NCBI GenBank assembly: GCA_021792755.1
Contig: JAJYUA010000025.1
Span: 1-59,330 of the forward strand
Reading direction: 5' to 3'
Length of the DNA stretch: 59,330 nucleotides
Source of the DNA: Pseudomonadota bacterium
GTDB lineage: Bacteria > Pseudomonadota > Gammaproteobacteria > Steroidobacterales > Steroidobacteraceae
Shown here: positions 25,332 to 37,246 of the stretch, one piece after another
Layout of the letters: each line of letters begins with the position of its first letter
How positions within the stretch are numbered: position 1 is the first letter of the stretch
The notes under the pieces: generated by a model
The model's input: the letters and a program-made list of their open reading frames with translations, nothing else
Told to the model about the DNA's origin: nothing
The model's database searches: none
Translations under genes and position numbers: made by a program

Positions 25332-25347
25332 AAACAATCGTTCGTTT
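25332..25347. promoter_or_regulatory. TetR-type palindrome upstream of lipase-ompW operon
   Basis: AAACAATCGTTCGTTT is an imperfect dyad resembling the short operators used by many TetR-family regulators. It lies 37 bp upstream of the lipase start. No TetR gene is in the window. Confidence 0.4.
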
Positions 25348-25505
25348 AATGCAGAGTGTGTCGGTGAGCATACAGGGTCAGGGGCGCCGAGGATACCCCC
25401 ATGGGCGCCTGGACAGAGCCTTTTGGCCCTTTCCTGCGCAAGACGGCAACGGTCCAGGGTCGCGGGTCGAGCATGGCGTTGCTTTACCACAACATCTACT
25501 TCGCC

Positions 25506-26360
25506 TCAATGCGAATTATCAGGTTTACCGGTGGCCTCGCACATCCTCGCGGAGCGGGCGGCCCGATCGGATGCCGTGCCATGGCCCGGGCGGCGCAGCC
25601 TCACGATCGAGGAGAGCATGCCCGCTCGCGCGGCCCCCGCCTGCCGATACGGTCGGGGCCGCAGCGCCACGCAGGCCGGCATGGGTCGCGCGACCGCCGC
25701 CGCATGCGCTGCGGTCGCGCGCTCTGCGCCGAGCGCGGCGGACCGCCGGCGGCCATAGCGGCGCAGGAACGCCTCGCGGGAGATGATCACCCGCGTGCAG
25801 TTGGTGCGAAGCAGCCCCGCGCGCAGCGAGACCGGATTGGCCGCCAGGATGAGCAGCGCCACCAGAACGTTCTCGCCGAGCAGGTGCAGCCGGCCCGGCA
25901 GCCCCCGCTTGGGGTACGCAACCGGCTCGAAGCCGAATCGGCGGAAGATGCTCGCGAGCTGCGCGCTCTGTCTGTCCGTACGCAGGCGCATCTGGGCGCG
26001 CAATGCGACCACCCGCCGACAGTCAACAGACTGGGTCAGGTGTTGGCCGAGCTCGCGCAGCGACGCGTCCATCATGCGTGCGGTGCGCCGGCCCCAGGCG
26101 ACGCTCGGCCCGCGCCCCATGGGCGGGACGTGCTCGTTCCACAGGTGCAGCTCGAGCAACGGGTCGCCGGGGCGCACCTGCAGGCCGTCGGAGAGCAGCA
26201 CGCCCTCATCGGCGCACCTGAGCTCGGCGCGAAACAGGCAGTCCTCACGCGCCGAGTACTCGTAGATGCCCAACCGGCGGCAGAGCCAGCGGTCGAGCGC
26301 GAAGATCCACTGACCCGAAACTGCCCCCAGGGTGCGTTTCTGCGCAAGCTCGCCTGACAC
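25506..26360 (-). CDS. YkoP-like domain protein
   Basis: 284-aa protein of unknown function. The GTG at 26360 is chosen for its AAGGAG ribosome site 7 bases upstream; an upstream in-frame ATG has none. The core (residues ~20-210) reads WIFALDRWLCRRLGIYEY, VRPGDPLLELHLWNEHVPPM, RLHLLGENVLVALLILAANP and IISREAFLRRYG. It resembles the YkoP-like domain, sometimes fused to polysaccharide deacetylases. The last ~70 residues are low-complexity Arg/Ala. It follows the cfa and GGR-like genes and may belong to the same lipid-modifying unit. Confidence 0.6.
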   Translation of the reverse strand: MSGELAQKRTLGAVSGQWIFALDRWLCRRLGIYEYSAREDCLFRAELRCADEGVLLSDGLQVRPGDPLLELHLWNEHVPPMGRGPSVAWGRRTARMMDASLRELGQHLTQSVDCRRVVALRAQMRLRTDRQSAQLASIFRRFGFEPVAYPKRGLPGRLHLLGENVLVALLILAANPVSLRAGLLRTNCTRVIISREAFLRRYGRRRSAALGAERATAAHAAAVARPMPACVALRPRPYRQAGAARAGMLSSIVRLRRPGHGTASDRAARSARMCEATGKPDNSH

Positions 26361-26529
26361 GGCTGACTCCTTGCAAGGTGCACCAAGCAGACCTGAGCAT
26401 AGTCCCGGCGATGCGCAAATGCATACCTCGTAGAACCCGCAAGGGAGCCGCAAAGCTGCCGCGGGCGCACCGGCAACGGTCGCGCTTCAGGATGAACGAT
26501 GTCGAGTCAGGGTTGGAGCCGGGCGGATC

Positions 26530-27519
26530 TCAGGCCGCGTCCCGAGCCGCGCCCCGTGTCATCGCCCAATCGAGCAGGCGGCTCGCCATGCCGCCGCCGA
26601 AGCTCGCGCCGGTCACCTCCGTGAGCCGATACTCCGCGCCGCTCACGATGGCCTCGGCGGCGGCGAGGCCGCTGCGCACGGCCGGTCCGATGCCCTCGGC
26701 CAGGTCGCGCGTGGCGAGCCCCGCGGCATCGCCGGCGATGAATGCGTTGCCCCGGCGGACGGCCTCCACGCGGCCGCGCAGGTAGTAGCTGTAGCCGGCC
26801 GGGTCGTAGTGCGCGCCCCTGACAAGGCCGCGAGCGAGCTTGGCCGTCAACAGCCCCCAGTGCTCGTGGATCGAGCGGCCGCTTCGCTTGAGGCGCTCGG
26901 CCATGCCGCCGATGCCGATGTTGAGCCAACCGTTCTGCTTCGGCACGTACCAGGCGTAGCCCGGCAAGCCGTGCTCGAAGAACCACAGGTGACAGTGCGG
27001 ATCGCGCCAGTCGTACTCGATCTCGTGCTCGAGCGTCACGGTCTGCAGCTCGGTGGCGCGCGGATTTAACTCGCGAAACAGCGTCCGGTACACCGGACAG
27101 CGCGTGCCGCCCGCGCCGATGAGATAGCGGGCACGGAACTGCTCGTCGATCACGTAGGCGCCGCCATCCTCGCGGATACGCCGCACGCAGTGCTCGATCA
27201 CCGGAGCGCCCGAGCGCTCGAGCAGCCACGCATCGAACTCCAGGCGGCGGATGGAGTGCTGCACGCAGCGCACGGGCAGATCGAGCCCCTTGAAATGCAG
27301 GTGCATGCGATCGAAGGTGAGGAAGCGATGCGGGTAGGCGCCGATGTCGATCTTCAGGTCGCGCACCACTTCCGGCGTGATCCAGCCGGCGCACAGCTTC
27401 AGGCGCGGGAAGCGGGCCTGGTCGAGCACCAGCACATCGCATCCGGCGCGACGCAGCCTCCAGGCCGCACTCGAGCCGGCCGGCCCGCCGCCGACGATCA
27501 ATACCTCGCAGCTGCGCAT
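26530..27519 (-). CDS. Geranylgeranyl-reductase-family FAD oxidoreductase
   Basis: 329-aa flavoprotein of the GGR/digeranylgeranylglycerophospholipid reductase family, which saturates C=C bonds in lipids. The start ATG at 27519 gives MRSCEVLIVGGGPAGSSAAW with the FAD GxGxxG motif at residues 10-15. Later motifs are FPRLKLCAGWITPEVV, the GGR-type YAWYVPKQNGWLNIGIGG, and GNAFIAGDAAGLATRDLAEGI (second FAD motif). Only 7 bp separate it from the upstream CFA-synthase-like gene, so the pair is almost certainly co-transcribed. This suggests reduction of a methylene or other unsaturated lipid made by the methyltransferase (inference). Confidence 0.85.
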   Translation of the reverse strand: MRSCEVLIVGGGPAGSSAAWRLRRAGCDVLVLDQARFPRLKLCAGWITPEVVRDLKIDIGAYPHRFLTFDRMHLHFKGLDLPVRCVQHSIRRLEFDAWLLERSGAPVIEHCVRRIREDGGAYVIDEQFRARYLIGAGGTRCPVYRTLFRELNPRATELQTVTLEHEIEYDWRDPHCHLWFFEHGLPGYAWYVPKQNGWLNIGIGGMAERLKRSGRSIHEHWGLLTAKLARGLVRGAHYDPAGYSYYLRGRVEAVRRGNAFIAGDAAGLATRDLAEGIGPAVRSGLAAAEAIVSGAEYRLTEVTGASFGGGMASRLLDWAMTRGAARDAA

Positions 27520-27526
27520 GGGTCGC

Positions 27527-28831
27527 TCAGGCGTACAGGTGCGCGCGCGTGCGCGGAACGTCGTCGTTCTCCGGCGGCGCGAACACCACCTGGAACAGCT
27601 GCAGCGTCCCGGTCGTGAATCCCGCGACGGAGCCGGCCAGGTACATCCGCCACATGCGCACGAACTTCTCGTCGAACATCTGCCGCACCCGCCCGCTCTG
27701 CGCCTCGAACCGCTCGAGCCAGTGGCGCAGCGTCTGCGCATAGTGCAGGCGCAGGTTCTCCACATCGAGGATGGAAAGCTCCCAGGGCTCGAAGATCTCC
27801 ATCATCTGCGCGAGCGAGGGCGGACAGGCGCCGGGGAAGATGCGCTTCTCGATCCACGGCTGCAGGGGCGCGGGGGAGTTGCGGCCGATCGAGTGGATGA
27901 GGCCCCGGCCGTTCGCCCCGAGGCAGCGGCGGATCACCTCCCCGAGGGAGCGGTAGTTGGCGACGCCGACGTGCTCGAGCATCCCGACCGAGACGAAGGC
28001 GTCATAGCGGCCGTGGATGTTGCGGTAATCGTCGAGGACGTACTCGACCTGCGAGGCGAGGCCCTCGCGGGCGGCGCGCTCGCGCGCGTAGGCCACCTGC
28101 TCGCGCGAGATGTTGAACGCGCGCACCTTGACGCCGTAGTGGCGCGCCATGTGCAGCGCGAGCGTGCCCCAGCCGCAGCCGGCCTCGACCACGCTCTCCC
28201 CGGCCCGCAGGCGCAGCTTGCGGCACACGTGGTGCATCTTGGCGGCCTGCGCCGCATCGAGCGGCGTATCGGCCTCGGGATAGTAGGCGCAGGTGTACGC
28301 CATGGTGGCGCCGAGCCACAGCGTGTAGAACTCGTTGCCGATGTCGTAGTGGTGATGGATGTTCTGCCGCGAGCCCGCCAGCGTGTTCAGGCGCGGCCGG
28401 TGCAGCCGCTCGAGCAGCCGCCCGAGCGCGGAGGGCTTGCCCCGACCGGAGGCGTGATAGACCTCCTCGAGCAGGCGCACCAGATCGCCCTCGATCTCGA
28501 GCCGCCCCTCGCTGTAGGCGTCCGGGAAGCGCACCTGCGGATCGGCGAGGATCGACCACAGCGTGCCGCGCTCGAGGATCCGCACCCGGCAGACCGGCTC
28601 CGCGGCCGCCAGGATGCGCTCGCCGTTCCACAGGGTGAACTCGATCGGCGGGAATCCGAGCCGCTCGAGGAGCCCGTGCAGCAGCCGGCTCTCGAGCGAC
28701 CCGCCCCTCTGTCGGGGCTGCTGCGCGCTCTGCGGCAGGGTCCGGGCATCGGTCGAGGAGTTCAGGCTCTCGTCGCTCGCGTTCAAGGCGGGGCACTCCA
28801 GTGCACAGTCCAAGGGGTGTAAATCTAGCAC
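27527..28831 (-). CDS. cfa: Cyclopropane-fatty-acyl-phospholipid synthase-like methyltransferase
   Basis: SAM-dependent methyltransferase acting on unsaturated phospholipid acyl chains. 434 aa. Motifs include HHHYDIGNEFYTLWLG, AYTCAYYP, SAM motif I VVEAGCGWGTLALHM, VGMLEHVGVANYRSLG, and the C-terminal HYAQTLRHWLERF. The start is uncertain: GTG 28831 lacks a ribosome site, and TTG 28786 has GGAG 9 bases upstream. It is the first gene of the cfa-GGR unit. Downstream reduction by the GGR-like enzyme would give a methyl-branched rather than cyclopropane product; that is inference. Confidence 0.88.
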   Translation of the reverse strand: MLDLHPLDCALECPALNASDESLNSSTDARTLPQSAQQPRQRGGSLESRLLHGLLERLGFPPIEFTLWNGERILAAAEPVCRVRILERGTLWSILADPQVRFPDAYSEGRLEIEGDLVRLLEEVYHASGRGKPSALGRLLERLHRPRLNTLAGSRQNIHHHYDIGNEFYTLWLGATMAYTCAYYPEADTPLDAAQAAKMHHVCRKLRLRAGESVVEAGCGWGTLALHMARHYGVKVRAFNISREQVAYARERAAREGLASQVEYVLDDYRNIHGRYDAFVSVGMLEHVGVANYRSLGEVIRRCLGANGRGLIHSIGRNSPAPLQPWIEKRIFPGACPPSLAQMMEIFEPWELSILDVENLRLHYAQTLRHWLERFEAQSGRVRQMFDEKFVRMWRMYLAGSVAGFTTGTLQLFQVVFAPPENDDVPRTRAHLYA

Positions 28832-28930
28832 GGCTCGGCGTCCGGGCCGAAGTCCGCCGCTTCCCGCGAGCCCGGGGGGCCGGGAGGCAAGGGGCGGCGG
28901 CCCGCAAGGGCGAGCGGCTGGGCGCCCGGT

Positions 28931-28954
28931 GCGCGCCCCGGCGCCGGGGCGCGC
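28931..28954. terminator. 24-bp perfect GC palindrome after the TonB receptor gene
   Basis: A perfect self-complementary GC-only palindrome (half-site GCGCGCCCCGGC) sits 4 bp beyond the stop of the receptor at 28959 and before the cfa gene. It may separate the two transcripts. There is no T-tract. Confidence 0.4.
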
Positions 28955-28958
28955 AGCC

Positions 28959-31478
<2,520 letters not shown>

Positions 31479-31576
31479 GCGAGTGACTCCCCTGATTCTG
31501 CGAGCAAACCCCGCGGATCGATTGCCTCGCCGTGCCCGACCCCCCGTCCGGACACGCGCAGCGCTGCCCGCTGATA

Positions 31577-31591
31577 TATCGATTAACAATA
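31577..31591. promoter_or_regulatory. IclR-type operator-like site 2
   Basis: TATCGATTAACAATA matches the site at 31648 at 12 of 15 positions and the reverse complement of the site at 40716 at 13 of 15. It lies 98 bp upstream of the TonB receptor start and about 90 bp before the IclR start. Confidence 0.6.
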
Positions 31592-31647
31592 CTTATGCAT
31601 CGGCGAATGAACTGTAGCGCAGCGGCGGCCGAAGCGTCAAATAATGC

Positions 31648-31674
31648 TATCGGTTACCGATAGGCATGTATAAT
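31648..31674 (+). promoter_or_regulatory. IclR operator-like palindrome and -10 box
   Basis: CTATCGGTTACCGATAG (31647-31663) is a near-perfect palindrome about a single central base. It sits just before a consensus -10 TATAAT (31669-31674), covering the -35 region. The likely start of transcription is at or next to ATG 31682, and there is no ribosome site, so the mRNA may be leaderless. This fits repression of its own gene by the IclR-family protein. Confidence 0.7.
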
Positions 31675-31681
31675 TACCCGC

Positions 31682-32563
31682 ATGGCCGCCGTACCGAGAC
31701 CCCTGCCGGGGAAGAAGCCCCCGGCCAAAGCGCGCCGCGGCGCGCCGCGCCGCCCGGCCGCGCCCGCGCACGATCCGCTGTTCAACGATTCGGCGCAGAA
31801 GGCGCTCGCGGTGCTCGAGGCGTTCGGCGCCGGGCGCAGGCTGCTGAAGCTCGCCGAGGTCGCCGAGATCGCCGCCATCAGCAAGGCCTCCGCGCAGCGC
31901 TGCATCCACACGCTCGAGGTGTTGGGCTACCTCAGACGCGACCGGCGCGGCACCGGCTGGGGGTTGACGCCGCGCGCGCTCGGGATCGCCCGCGCGTACC
32001 TGTCCGGCTACCGCCTCATCGAGCAGTCGACCCGCCACCTCGTCGATCTGAACCGCGCCACGGGCGAGTCCGTGAGCCTCTCGGAGCCCGACGGCGCCGA
32101 CATGGTGTTCGTCGCCCGATTTCCCAGCCACAAGCGCTTCCTCATCGATTTCCCGCTCGGCACGCGCCTGCCCATGTACTGCACGGCCTCGGGACGCGCC
32201 TATCTGTCCGCGCTGGCGCCGGAGGAGGCGCAGCAGCTGCTGCGCGCCTCGGCGCTGCGCGCGCTGACACCGATGACGATCACCGATCCGCGGCGCATCC
32301 TGGCGCTCATCGAGGCGGTCCGCCACGACGGCTACGCCTGCTCCGAGCAGGAGTGCTACCGGGGCGACCTCACCGTCGCCGCGCCGGTGATCGGCGAGGG
32401 CGGCCATCCGGTCGGCGCGATCAACATCTCGGCGCCGACCAGCCGCTGGAGGCTCGATGAGATGCGCGCGAAGCTGGCGCCGCTGCTGATCGAGACCGCC
32501 CGCGCCGTCTCGAGCGGCGCCGCCCCGCCCGCCCACGGCTCCCATCCCCCCCTGCTCGGGTAA
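31682..32563 (+). CDS. IclR-family transcriptional regulator
   Basis: 293-aa regulator with a ~28-residue basic N-terminal extension. A winged helix-turn-helix follows (SAQKALAVLEAFGAGRRLLK, VAEIAAISKASAQRCIHTLE), then the IclR effector-binding domain (ARFPSHKRFLIDFPLGTRLP, YCTASGRAYLSAL, APVIGEGGHPVGAINISAP). Resemblance is to the PcaR/PobR-type branch, which senses aromatic acids, but the ligand is unknown. It is followed after 5 bp by a cytochrome c gene and is divergent from the TonB receptor. Confidence 0.92.
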   Translation: MAAVPRPLPGKKPPAKARRGAPRRPAAPAHDPLFNDSAQKALAVLEAFGAGRRLLKLAEVAEIAAISKASAQRCIHTLEVLGYLRRDRRGTGWGLTPRALGIARAYLSGYRLIEQSTRHLVDLNRATGESVSLSEPDGADMVFVARFPSHKRFLIDFPLGTRLPMYCTASGRAYLSALAPEEAQQLLRASALRALTPMTITDPRRILALIEAVRHDGYACSEQECYRGDLTVAAPVIGEGGHPVGAINISAPTSRWRLDEMRAKLAPLLIETARAVSSGAAPPAHGSHPPLLG

Positions 32564-32568
32564 TCATC

Positions 32569-33066
32569 ATGCCGAACCCGTCCGCCCGTTCGCTCACCGG
32601 CCTGTGGTGCACCGCCGCCCTGCTCCTGGGCGGCCCGTGCAGCGCGGCCGCCGCCGCTCATCGCAGCGCGGTCTTCGACGCCAACTGCTCCATGTGCCAC
32701 CAGCTCGGCGCCGTCGGCGTACCGGGACAGTTCCCGCGCCTGGCGGGACGGGTGGGCAAGATCGCCTCGACGGCCGCCGGGCGCAGCTACCTCGAGCACG
32801 TGGTGCTCTACGGCATGATGGGCACGATCACGGTCGACGGCACTGCGATCGTCGGCGGCGTGATGCCTTCCTTCGCCTCTCTTTCCAACAAGGATCTCGC
32901 CGCCGCGCTCAACTACGTCGCGAGCCTCGATGCCGCCGGCAAGCTGCACTGGAAAGGCCCGGTGTTCAAGCCGGCGGCCATCGCCCGCGTGCGCGCCGGC
33001 AAGCCGCTCTCGCCGCGGCAGGTGCATCGGCTGCGCACCGCGACGCTCGGCAAGGGCAAGCGCTGA
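32569..33066 (+). CDS. Periplasmic monohaem cytochrome c
   Basis: 165-aa protein with a signal peptide (ending near CSAAAAA) and a single haem site CSMCH at about residue 40. A late Met in GGVMPSF is the probable sixth ligand. It resembles small class I cytochromes used as electron acceptors of alcohol, aldehyde or amine dehydrogenases. It is co-transcribed with the IclR gene and probably serves the IorAB or amine dehydrogenase chain encoded opposite. Confidence 0.88.
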   Translation: MPNPSARSLTGLWCTAALLLGGPCSAAAAAHRSAVFDANCSMCHQLGAVGVPGQFPRLAGRVGKIASTAAGRSYLEHVVLYGMMGTITVDGTAIVGGVMPSFASLSNKDLAAALNYVASLDAAGKLHWKGPVFKPAAIARVRAGKPLSPRQVHRLRTATLGKGKR

Positions 33067-33274
33067 GGTCCGATGAGGGGCTGCGCCCGCTCGTGATCAA
33101 GCGCATCCCCCGAGGCCCGCCCGCGCTTCACGAGCGCCCTCCTCGGCCGATGGCGGCTTGCCGGGCTGGCGCGGCCGATCCCGTGCGCCACTGCAACGGG
33201 CATCGCTTCGAAACAGCACCGCCGGTGCGCAGGCAACAGGCGCGAGCGCCTCGAGGAGCGCCCTGCGGGCGAGC

Positions 33275-35584
33275 TCAGGAGGGGTGCGGCGGCCGGCTCA
33301 ACTGTCGGGCGATGGGCAGGCGGCGGATGCGCCGGCCGGTGGCGGCGAAGATCGCGTTGCACAACGCCGGGGCGATCGGCGGCAGTCCCGGCTCCCCGAC
33401 CCCGCCGAGCGGCACGGCGAAGCTCCCCGGCTCAAGGTGCACGCGGATGTCCTGCGGCGAGTCCGGCAGGCGCAGCACCGGGAAGTCGTTGAAGTTCCCC
33501 TGCTGCACGCGCCCGTCCTTGAAGGTGATCTGTCCGTGCAGCGCCAGGGTGAGCCCCATGATGCAGGCGCCCTCGAGCTGGGCGTGCACGCGATCGGGAT
33601 TGACCGCCGCGCCGCAGTCAAAGGCGATATCGACCCGCGGGATGGCGATCTCGCCGGCGGCCCCGACCTCGACCTCGACCACCGCGGCGGCGTAGCTCAT
33701 GAAGCTGTAGGTGGCCGCCAGGCCCAGGCCCCGCCCTTTGGCCATCGGCCGACCCCAGCCCGCCTCGGCGGTGGCGCGCTCGATCACCGCCCGCAGCCGC
33801 CCGGTGTCGAGCGGATAGCGTAGGGGCGACTCGCCGTAGTTCCACTGGTCCGAGAGCGCGCGCGGATCGATCCGCCGCGGCGGGCCGATGAGGGCGAGTT
33901 GATACTCGCGCGGGTCGCGGCCGGCGGCACGTGCGAGCTCATCGAGGAAGCTCTGGATCGCGAAGCCGTGCGCGATGTTGTAAACGGAGCGGAACCAGCC
34001 GATGCGGGTGTAGGCCGGCACCTTCGGGATCTCCAGGCGGATGTTGGGAATCTGAAACGGTATGTTGATCATTCCCTGGCCGTACTCGGTATCGTCCTCT
34101 CCTTCGGCGCCGGCCTCGAACGTGGCATCCTCGGTCGGGGAGGCGGAGCGGTGCAGCCACGCAAGCGGCAGGCCGTCCCCGCCGAGGACCGCCTGCAGCC
34201 GCTCGAGCGCCGCGGCCTGATAGTAATCGTGGCGGATGTCGTCCTCGCGGGTCCACATGAGGCGCACAGGCGCCCCGTGCATCGCCTGGCTCAACAGCGC
34301 CGCCTCGCCGGCGAAGTCCGGCAGCGACTTGCGGCCGAACGCCCCGCCGAGCAGCGTGATGTGCACCGTGACGTGCGACTCCTTCATCCGCAGCAGGCCG
34401 CTCACCAGCTCCCGCGTGGCCTGCGGCGCCTGCGAGGGCGCCCACACCTCGCAATGCCCCTCGACGATGCGTGCGCTCGCCGCCGGCGGCTCCATCGAGG
34501 CATGGGCGAGGAACGGCAGGTAGTACTCGGCCTCGACCTGCCGCCCCGGGCCCTTCAGCGCCGCGTAGGCATCGCCGTCGTTGCGCACGACCTTGGCCGG
34601 ACGGCTCACCGCCTGCTGCAACAGCGACTCGAACTGTTGCGAGTCGAAGCGCGCATTGGCGCCCTCGTCCCACTCGATCTTCAGCCGCTCGCGGCCCTGC
34701 AGGGCCGCCCAGGTGTTGCGGGCGATCACCGCCACGCCGCCCAACGGGTAGTACTGCGCCGGCAGCGGGTGCGAGGGAATCTCGAGGACCCGCACCACGC
34801 CCGGCACGGCGAGCGCCGCCCGCGCCTCGTAGCGCCGCACCCGCCCGCCGAGCACCGCCGGGCGCGCGATGACCGCATACAGCATGCCCTCGAGCTCGGT
34901 ATCGATGCCGTAGCGGGCCCGGCCGCGCACGATGTCCTCGCCGCTGACGTTGCGGGTGCTCAGCTTGCCGATGTAGCGAAACTGCGCCGGGCTCTTCAGG
35001 CGCAGCCGATCCGCAGCCGGCAGCGGCTCTCGCGCCGCCTGCGCGGCGAGTTCCCCGTAGGTGAGCCGCCGGCCGCTGCCGCGGTGCCGGACCTGCTGGC
35101 GCTCGGCGTGCACCTCGCTCACCGGCACGCCCCAGCGCGCCGCGGCGGCGCTCTCGAGCATCATGCGGGCCGCCGCGCCCACGCGGCGCATGGGCATGAA
35201 GAACTGGCGCATGCTGCGCGAGCCGTCGGTGTCCTCGTTGCCGTAGCGCCCCTGGTCGGCCGGGGCCTGCCTGACGCGCACCCGCGGCCACTCGGCCTCG
35301 AGCTCATCGGCCACCACCAGGGCAAGACTGGTGCGAATCCCCTGGCCCATCTCCACGCGCTGCACCGTGAGGGTGATCGTGTCATCCGGATGGATCGCGA
35401 CGAACACCAGGGGGTTGTCGACCGCGCCGCCCGGCTCTGCGGCCGCTCCGTACTTGCGCGGCGCGGCGAGCGCGATCTCGCCCGACTGGCGCAGGCACAG
35501 CACCAGAGCACCGAGGGCGGCGGCGCCTCTTACCACCGCGCGACGCGTGACTTTCGGCCCCTCCCCGGCGTCCCCGGCGCTCAT
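33275..35584 (-). CDS. iorB: Molybdopterin aldehyde/isoquinoline oxidoreductase large subunit
   Basis: 769-aa molybdenum subunit of the xanthine dehydrogenase family, IorB type (two fused Mo-binding halves). The start at 35584 ([20 protein letters not shown]) gives a twin-arginine signal, so the enzyme is periplasmic. Landmarks are [29 protein letters not shown], the [16 protein letters not shown] segment, and the catalytic-Glu motif [16 protein letters not shown] longer upstream frame runs through iorA out of frame and is rejected. Its start overlaps the iorA stop by 4 bases. Role inferred: oxidation of the aldehyde released by the amine dehydrogenase, with electrons to cytochrome c. Confidence 0.9.
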   Translation of the reverse strand: MSAGDAGEGPKVTRRAVVRGAAALGALVLCLRQSGEIALAAPRKYGAAAEPGGAVDNPLVFVAIHPDDTITLTVQRVEMGQGIRTSLALVVADELEAEWPRVRVRQAPADQGRYGNEDTDGSRSMRQFFMPMRRVGAAARMMLESAAAARWGVPVSEVHAERQQVRHRGSGRRLTYGELAAQAAREPLPAADRLRLKSPAQFRYIGKLSTRNVSGEDIVRGRARYGIDTELEGMLYAVIARPAVLGGRVRRYEARAALAVPGVVRVLEIPSHPLPAQYYPLGGVAVIARNTWAALQGRERLKIEWDEGANARFDSQQFESLLQQAVSRPAKVVRNDGDAYAALKGPGRQVEAEYYLPFLAHASMEPPAASARIVEGHCEVWAPSQAPQATRELVSGLLRMKESHVTVHITLLGGAFGRKSLPDFAGEAALLSQAMHGAPVRLMWTREDDIRHDYYQAAALERLQAVLGGDGLPLAWLHRSASPTEDATFEAGAEGEDDTEYGQGMINIPFQIPNIRLEIPKVPAYTRIGWFRSVYNIAHGFAIQSFLDELARAAGRDPREYQLALIGPPRRIDPRALSDQWNYGESPLRYPLDTGRLRAVIERATAEAGWGRPMAKGRGLGLAATYSFMSYAAAVVEVEVGAAGEIAIPRVDIAFDCGAAVNPDRVHAQLEGACIMGLTLALHGQITFKDGRVQQGNFNDFPVLRLPDSPQDIRVHLEPGSFAVPLGGVGEPGLPPIAPALCNAIFAATGRRIRRLPIARQLSRPPHPS

Positions 35585-36051
35585 GGGTGCTGGCTCAACG
35601 CTTGCGCCGCGCGGTGAATCGCCGCCCGGATGCGCGGATAGGTGCCGCAGCGGCAGAGGTTGCCCGCCATTGCGGCATCGATGTCGGCGTCGGTCGGGCG
35701 CGGCGAGCCGTGCAGCAGCGCCACCGCGCTCATGATCTGACCGGCCTGGCAGTAGCCGCACTGCGGCACGCCGAGCGCGATCCAGGCGGCCTGCACGGCG
35801 CGGCCGACCTGATCGTGGTGGATGCCCTCGATGGTGGTGATCGGTTTGCCCTGCACCGCCGCGAGCGTCGTCACGCACGTGCGCACCGGCTGGCCCGACA
35901 CGTGCACGGTACAGGCCCCGCACAGGCCCATGCCGCAGCCGAACTTGGTGCCGGTGAGCTTCAGCTCGTCCCGCAGCACCCACAGGAGCGGGGTGTCGGC
36001 GGCCGCCTCGACCGCGACCGGGCGCTCGTTGATGCGCAGCAGAATCGGCAT
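35581..36051 (-). CDS. iorA: [2Fe-2S] small subunit of IorAB oxidoreductase
   Basis: 156-aa iron-sulfur subunit. The plant-ferredoxin-type cluster is bound by Cys 39, 44, 47 and 59 (CGMGLCGAC...C). The second cluster is bound by Cys 98, 101, 133 and 135 (CGYC...CRC). A GGAGGAC ribosome site precedes ATG 36051. It has no signal of its own and presumably travels with Tat-dependent IorB. It is translationally coupled to iorB and follows the cytochrome c gene by 18 bp. Confidence 0.95.
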   Translation of the reverse strand: MPILLRINERPVAVEAAADTPLLWVLRDELKLTGTKFGCGMGLCGACTVHVSGQPVRTCVTTLAAVQGKPITTIEGIHHDQVGRAVQAAWIALGVPQCGYCQAGQIMSAVALLHGSPRPTDADIDAAMAGNLCRCGTYPRIRAAIHRAAQALSQHP

Positions 36052-36069
36052 GTGTCCTCCGATCGGCTC

Positions 36070-36687
36070 TCAGCTCTTGGGCGCGGCAGATTTTACGCGC
36101 GCCGCGTACGCCTCGCCGTAGACGTTGAGCGCCGCGGGCACCGCACAGCGGGCCTCGATGCGCGCCACCACCCGCTCCCGATAGGGCGTGAGCCCGTTCT
36201 GCGTCAAGGGCTCGCGGCGAAGCCGCGCCACCTCCGCCACCGTGTAGGGGCGGGCGTTGCCCCCGCCGGCCACCGGGGCGCCCATGTCGAACACCACCCA
36301 GTTCATCACCTCGGTGAGCAGCCGGCTCGAGAGGCTGCTGAGCGCCACATCGGGCAGGCGCACGATGAACCGGCGCCCCTGGCGCGTGCAAAGGAAACTG
36401 CCGGTCAGATGCCTCAGCGTCGGCACCGCCTTCGGCGCCGATGCGCCCTCGACGCCATGACAGCCCCCGCAGGAGGTGAGGTAGGCCACCTGCACCGGCG
36501 TCAGGCGGCTCACCGCGGGCGCCTCAGAGGCGCCGCCGGCCGCCCCGATCCGAGCCGCCGCCTGCGCGCGCGGCGCCGAGCGTCCGTGCGCGCCGCCAGG
36601 GCGGCCGTCGCGCACGTGCGCGGAGGCGGCGAAAGCCGCCGCCAGCATCAGGCCCGCCGCCGCCGAGCGCGCCGGGGTCTGCCTCAT
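36070..36687 (-). CDS. Periplasmic monohaem cytochrome c of the amine dehydrogenase operon
   Basis: 205-aa protein with a signal peptide and a single haem motif CGGCH near residue 74, followed by ~130 residues without a second CXXCH. It is therefore not the dihaem TTQ-maturation enzyme MauG. It lies between aauA and iorA with gaps of 21 and 18 bp. A small cytochrome c near aauA is also a feature of known aromatic amine dehydrogenase clusters. It probably carries electrons from the quinone cofactor or IorAB to the oxidase. Confidence 0.85.
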   Translation of the reverse strand: MRQTPARSAAAGLMLAAAFAASAHVRDGRPGGAHGRSAPRAQAAARIGAAGGASEAPAVSRLTPVQVAYLTSCGGCHGVEGASAPKAVPTLRHLTGSFLCTRQGRRFIVRLPDVALSSLSSRLLTEVMNWVVFDMGAPVAGGGNARPYTVAEVARLRREPLTQNGLTPYRERVVARIEARCAVPAALNVYGEAYAARVKSAAPKS

Positions 36688-36708
36688 GGCTCGCTCATGC
36701 GCGGCGGC

Positions 36709-37242
36709 TCACTCGGCCAGTCCGACGAGCACCGCCATCGAGCAGTGATACTCGAAGCTCTGCGTGCCGAAGCACCAGATGATGTGGTTGTTGGCTTGCG
36801 GGCGGTAGATGGGCATCGCATGGTCGGTGTTCAGGCAGCTGCACTTGTTGCACTCGTTCGCCCCGCAGCAGTCCCGATAGGCGATGAGGTACGCGCGCGA
36901 ATCGTCCGGATTGATGCAGCTGCCGATCCAGGAGGTCGGCGAGGGCTGCGATCCGGGCGGACAGGTGTGCACGCTGCCCCCGCAGCACGAGCAGAGATTG
37001 CCGTCGATGCCGCAATAGCGCCAGTAGTTGCAGGCGGTGTCATCGTGCGTCTGCGCCGCGCGGCTGAAGTCGGTGCCCGCGGCCGCATCGGCCGCCCTCG
37101 CCCGCTGCACCGGCAGCAGTGGGAAGGCCGGCGCCGCCACGAGCAGCGCCCCGAGCCGGGAGAGCGCGCTGCGCCGGGAGAGCCGGGCGGCGAGACGGCG
37201 CGTGAGCCGCTCGCTCCAGGTATCGAGATCCGATCGGTTCAT
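36709..37242 (-). CDS. aauA: Amine dehydrogenase light (TTQ) subunit
   Basis: 177-aa small subunit of a tryptophan-tryptophylquinone amine dehydrogenase. The N-terminal leader with Arg pairs (RLTRRLAARLSRRSALS) is Tat-like. By alignment from memory with MauA, the two cofactor Trp are W105 (PTSWIGSC) and W156 (IIWCFG), the maturation Asp is D80 (GIDGN) and the catalytic Asp is D124 (YRDCC). The mature part has 14 Cys. MauA has 12; the extra CSCCGG and ECNKC cysteines match aromatic amine dehydrogenase, as does the VLVGLAE end. It therefore more likely acts on aromatic amines than methylamine. Confidence 0.9.
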   Translation of the reverse strand: MNRSDLDTWSERLTRRLAARLSRRSALSRLGALLVAAPAFPLLPVQRARAADAAAGTDFSRAAQTHDDTACNYWRYCGIDGNLCSCCGGSVHTCPPGSQPSPTSWIGSCINPDDSRAYLIAYRDCCGANECNKCSCLNTDHAMPIYRPQANNHIIWCFGTQSFEYHCSMAVLVGLAE

Positions 37243-37246
37243 GACA

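Noticed and set aside
36070..36687. MauG candidate
   Set aside because: Only one CXXCH motif and 205 residues; MauG has two haem motifs and is about twice as long.
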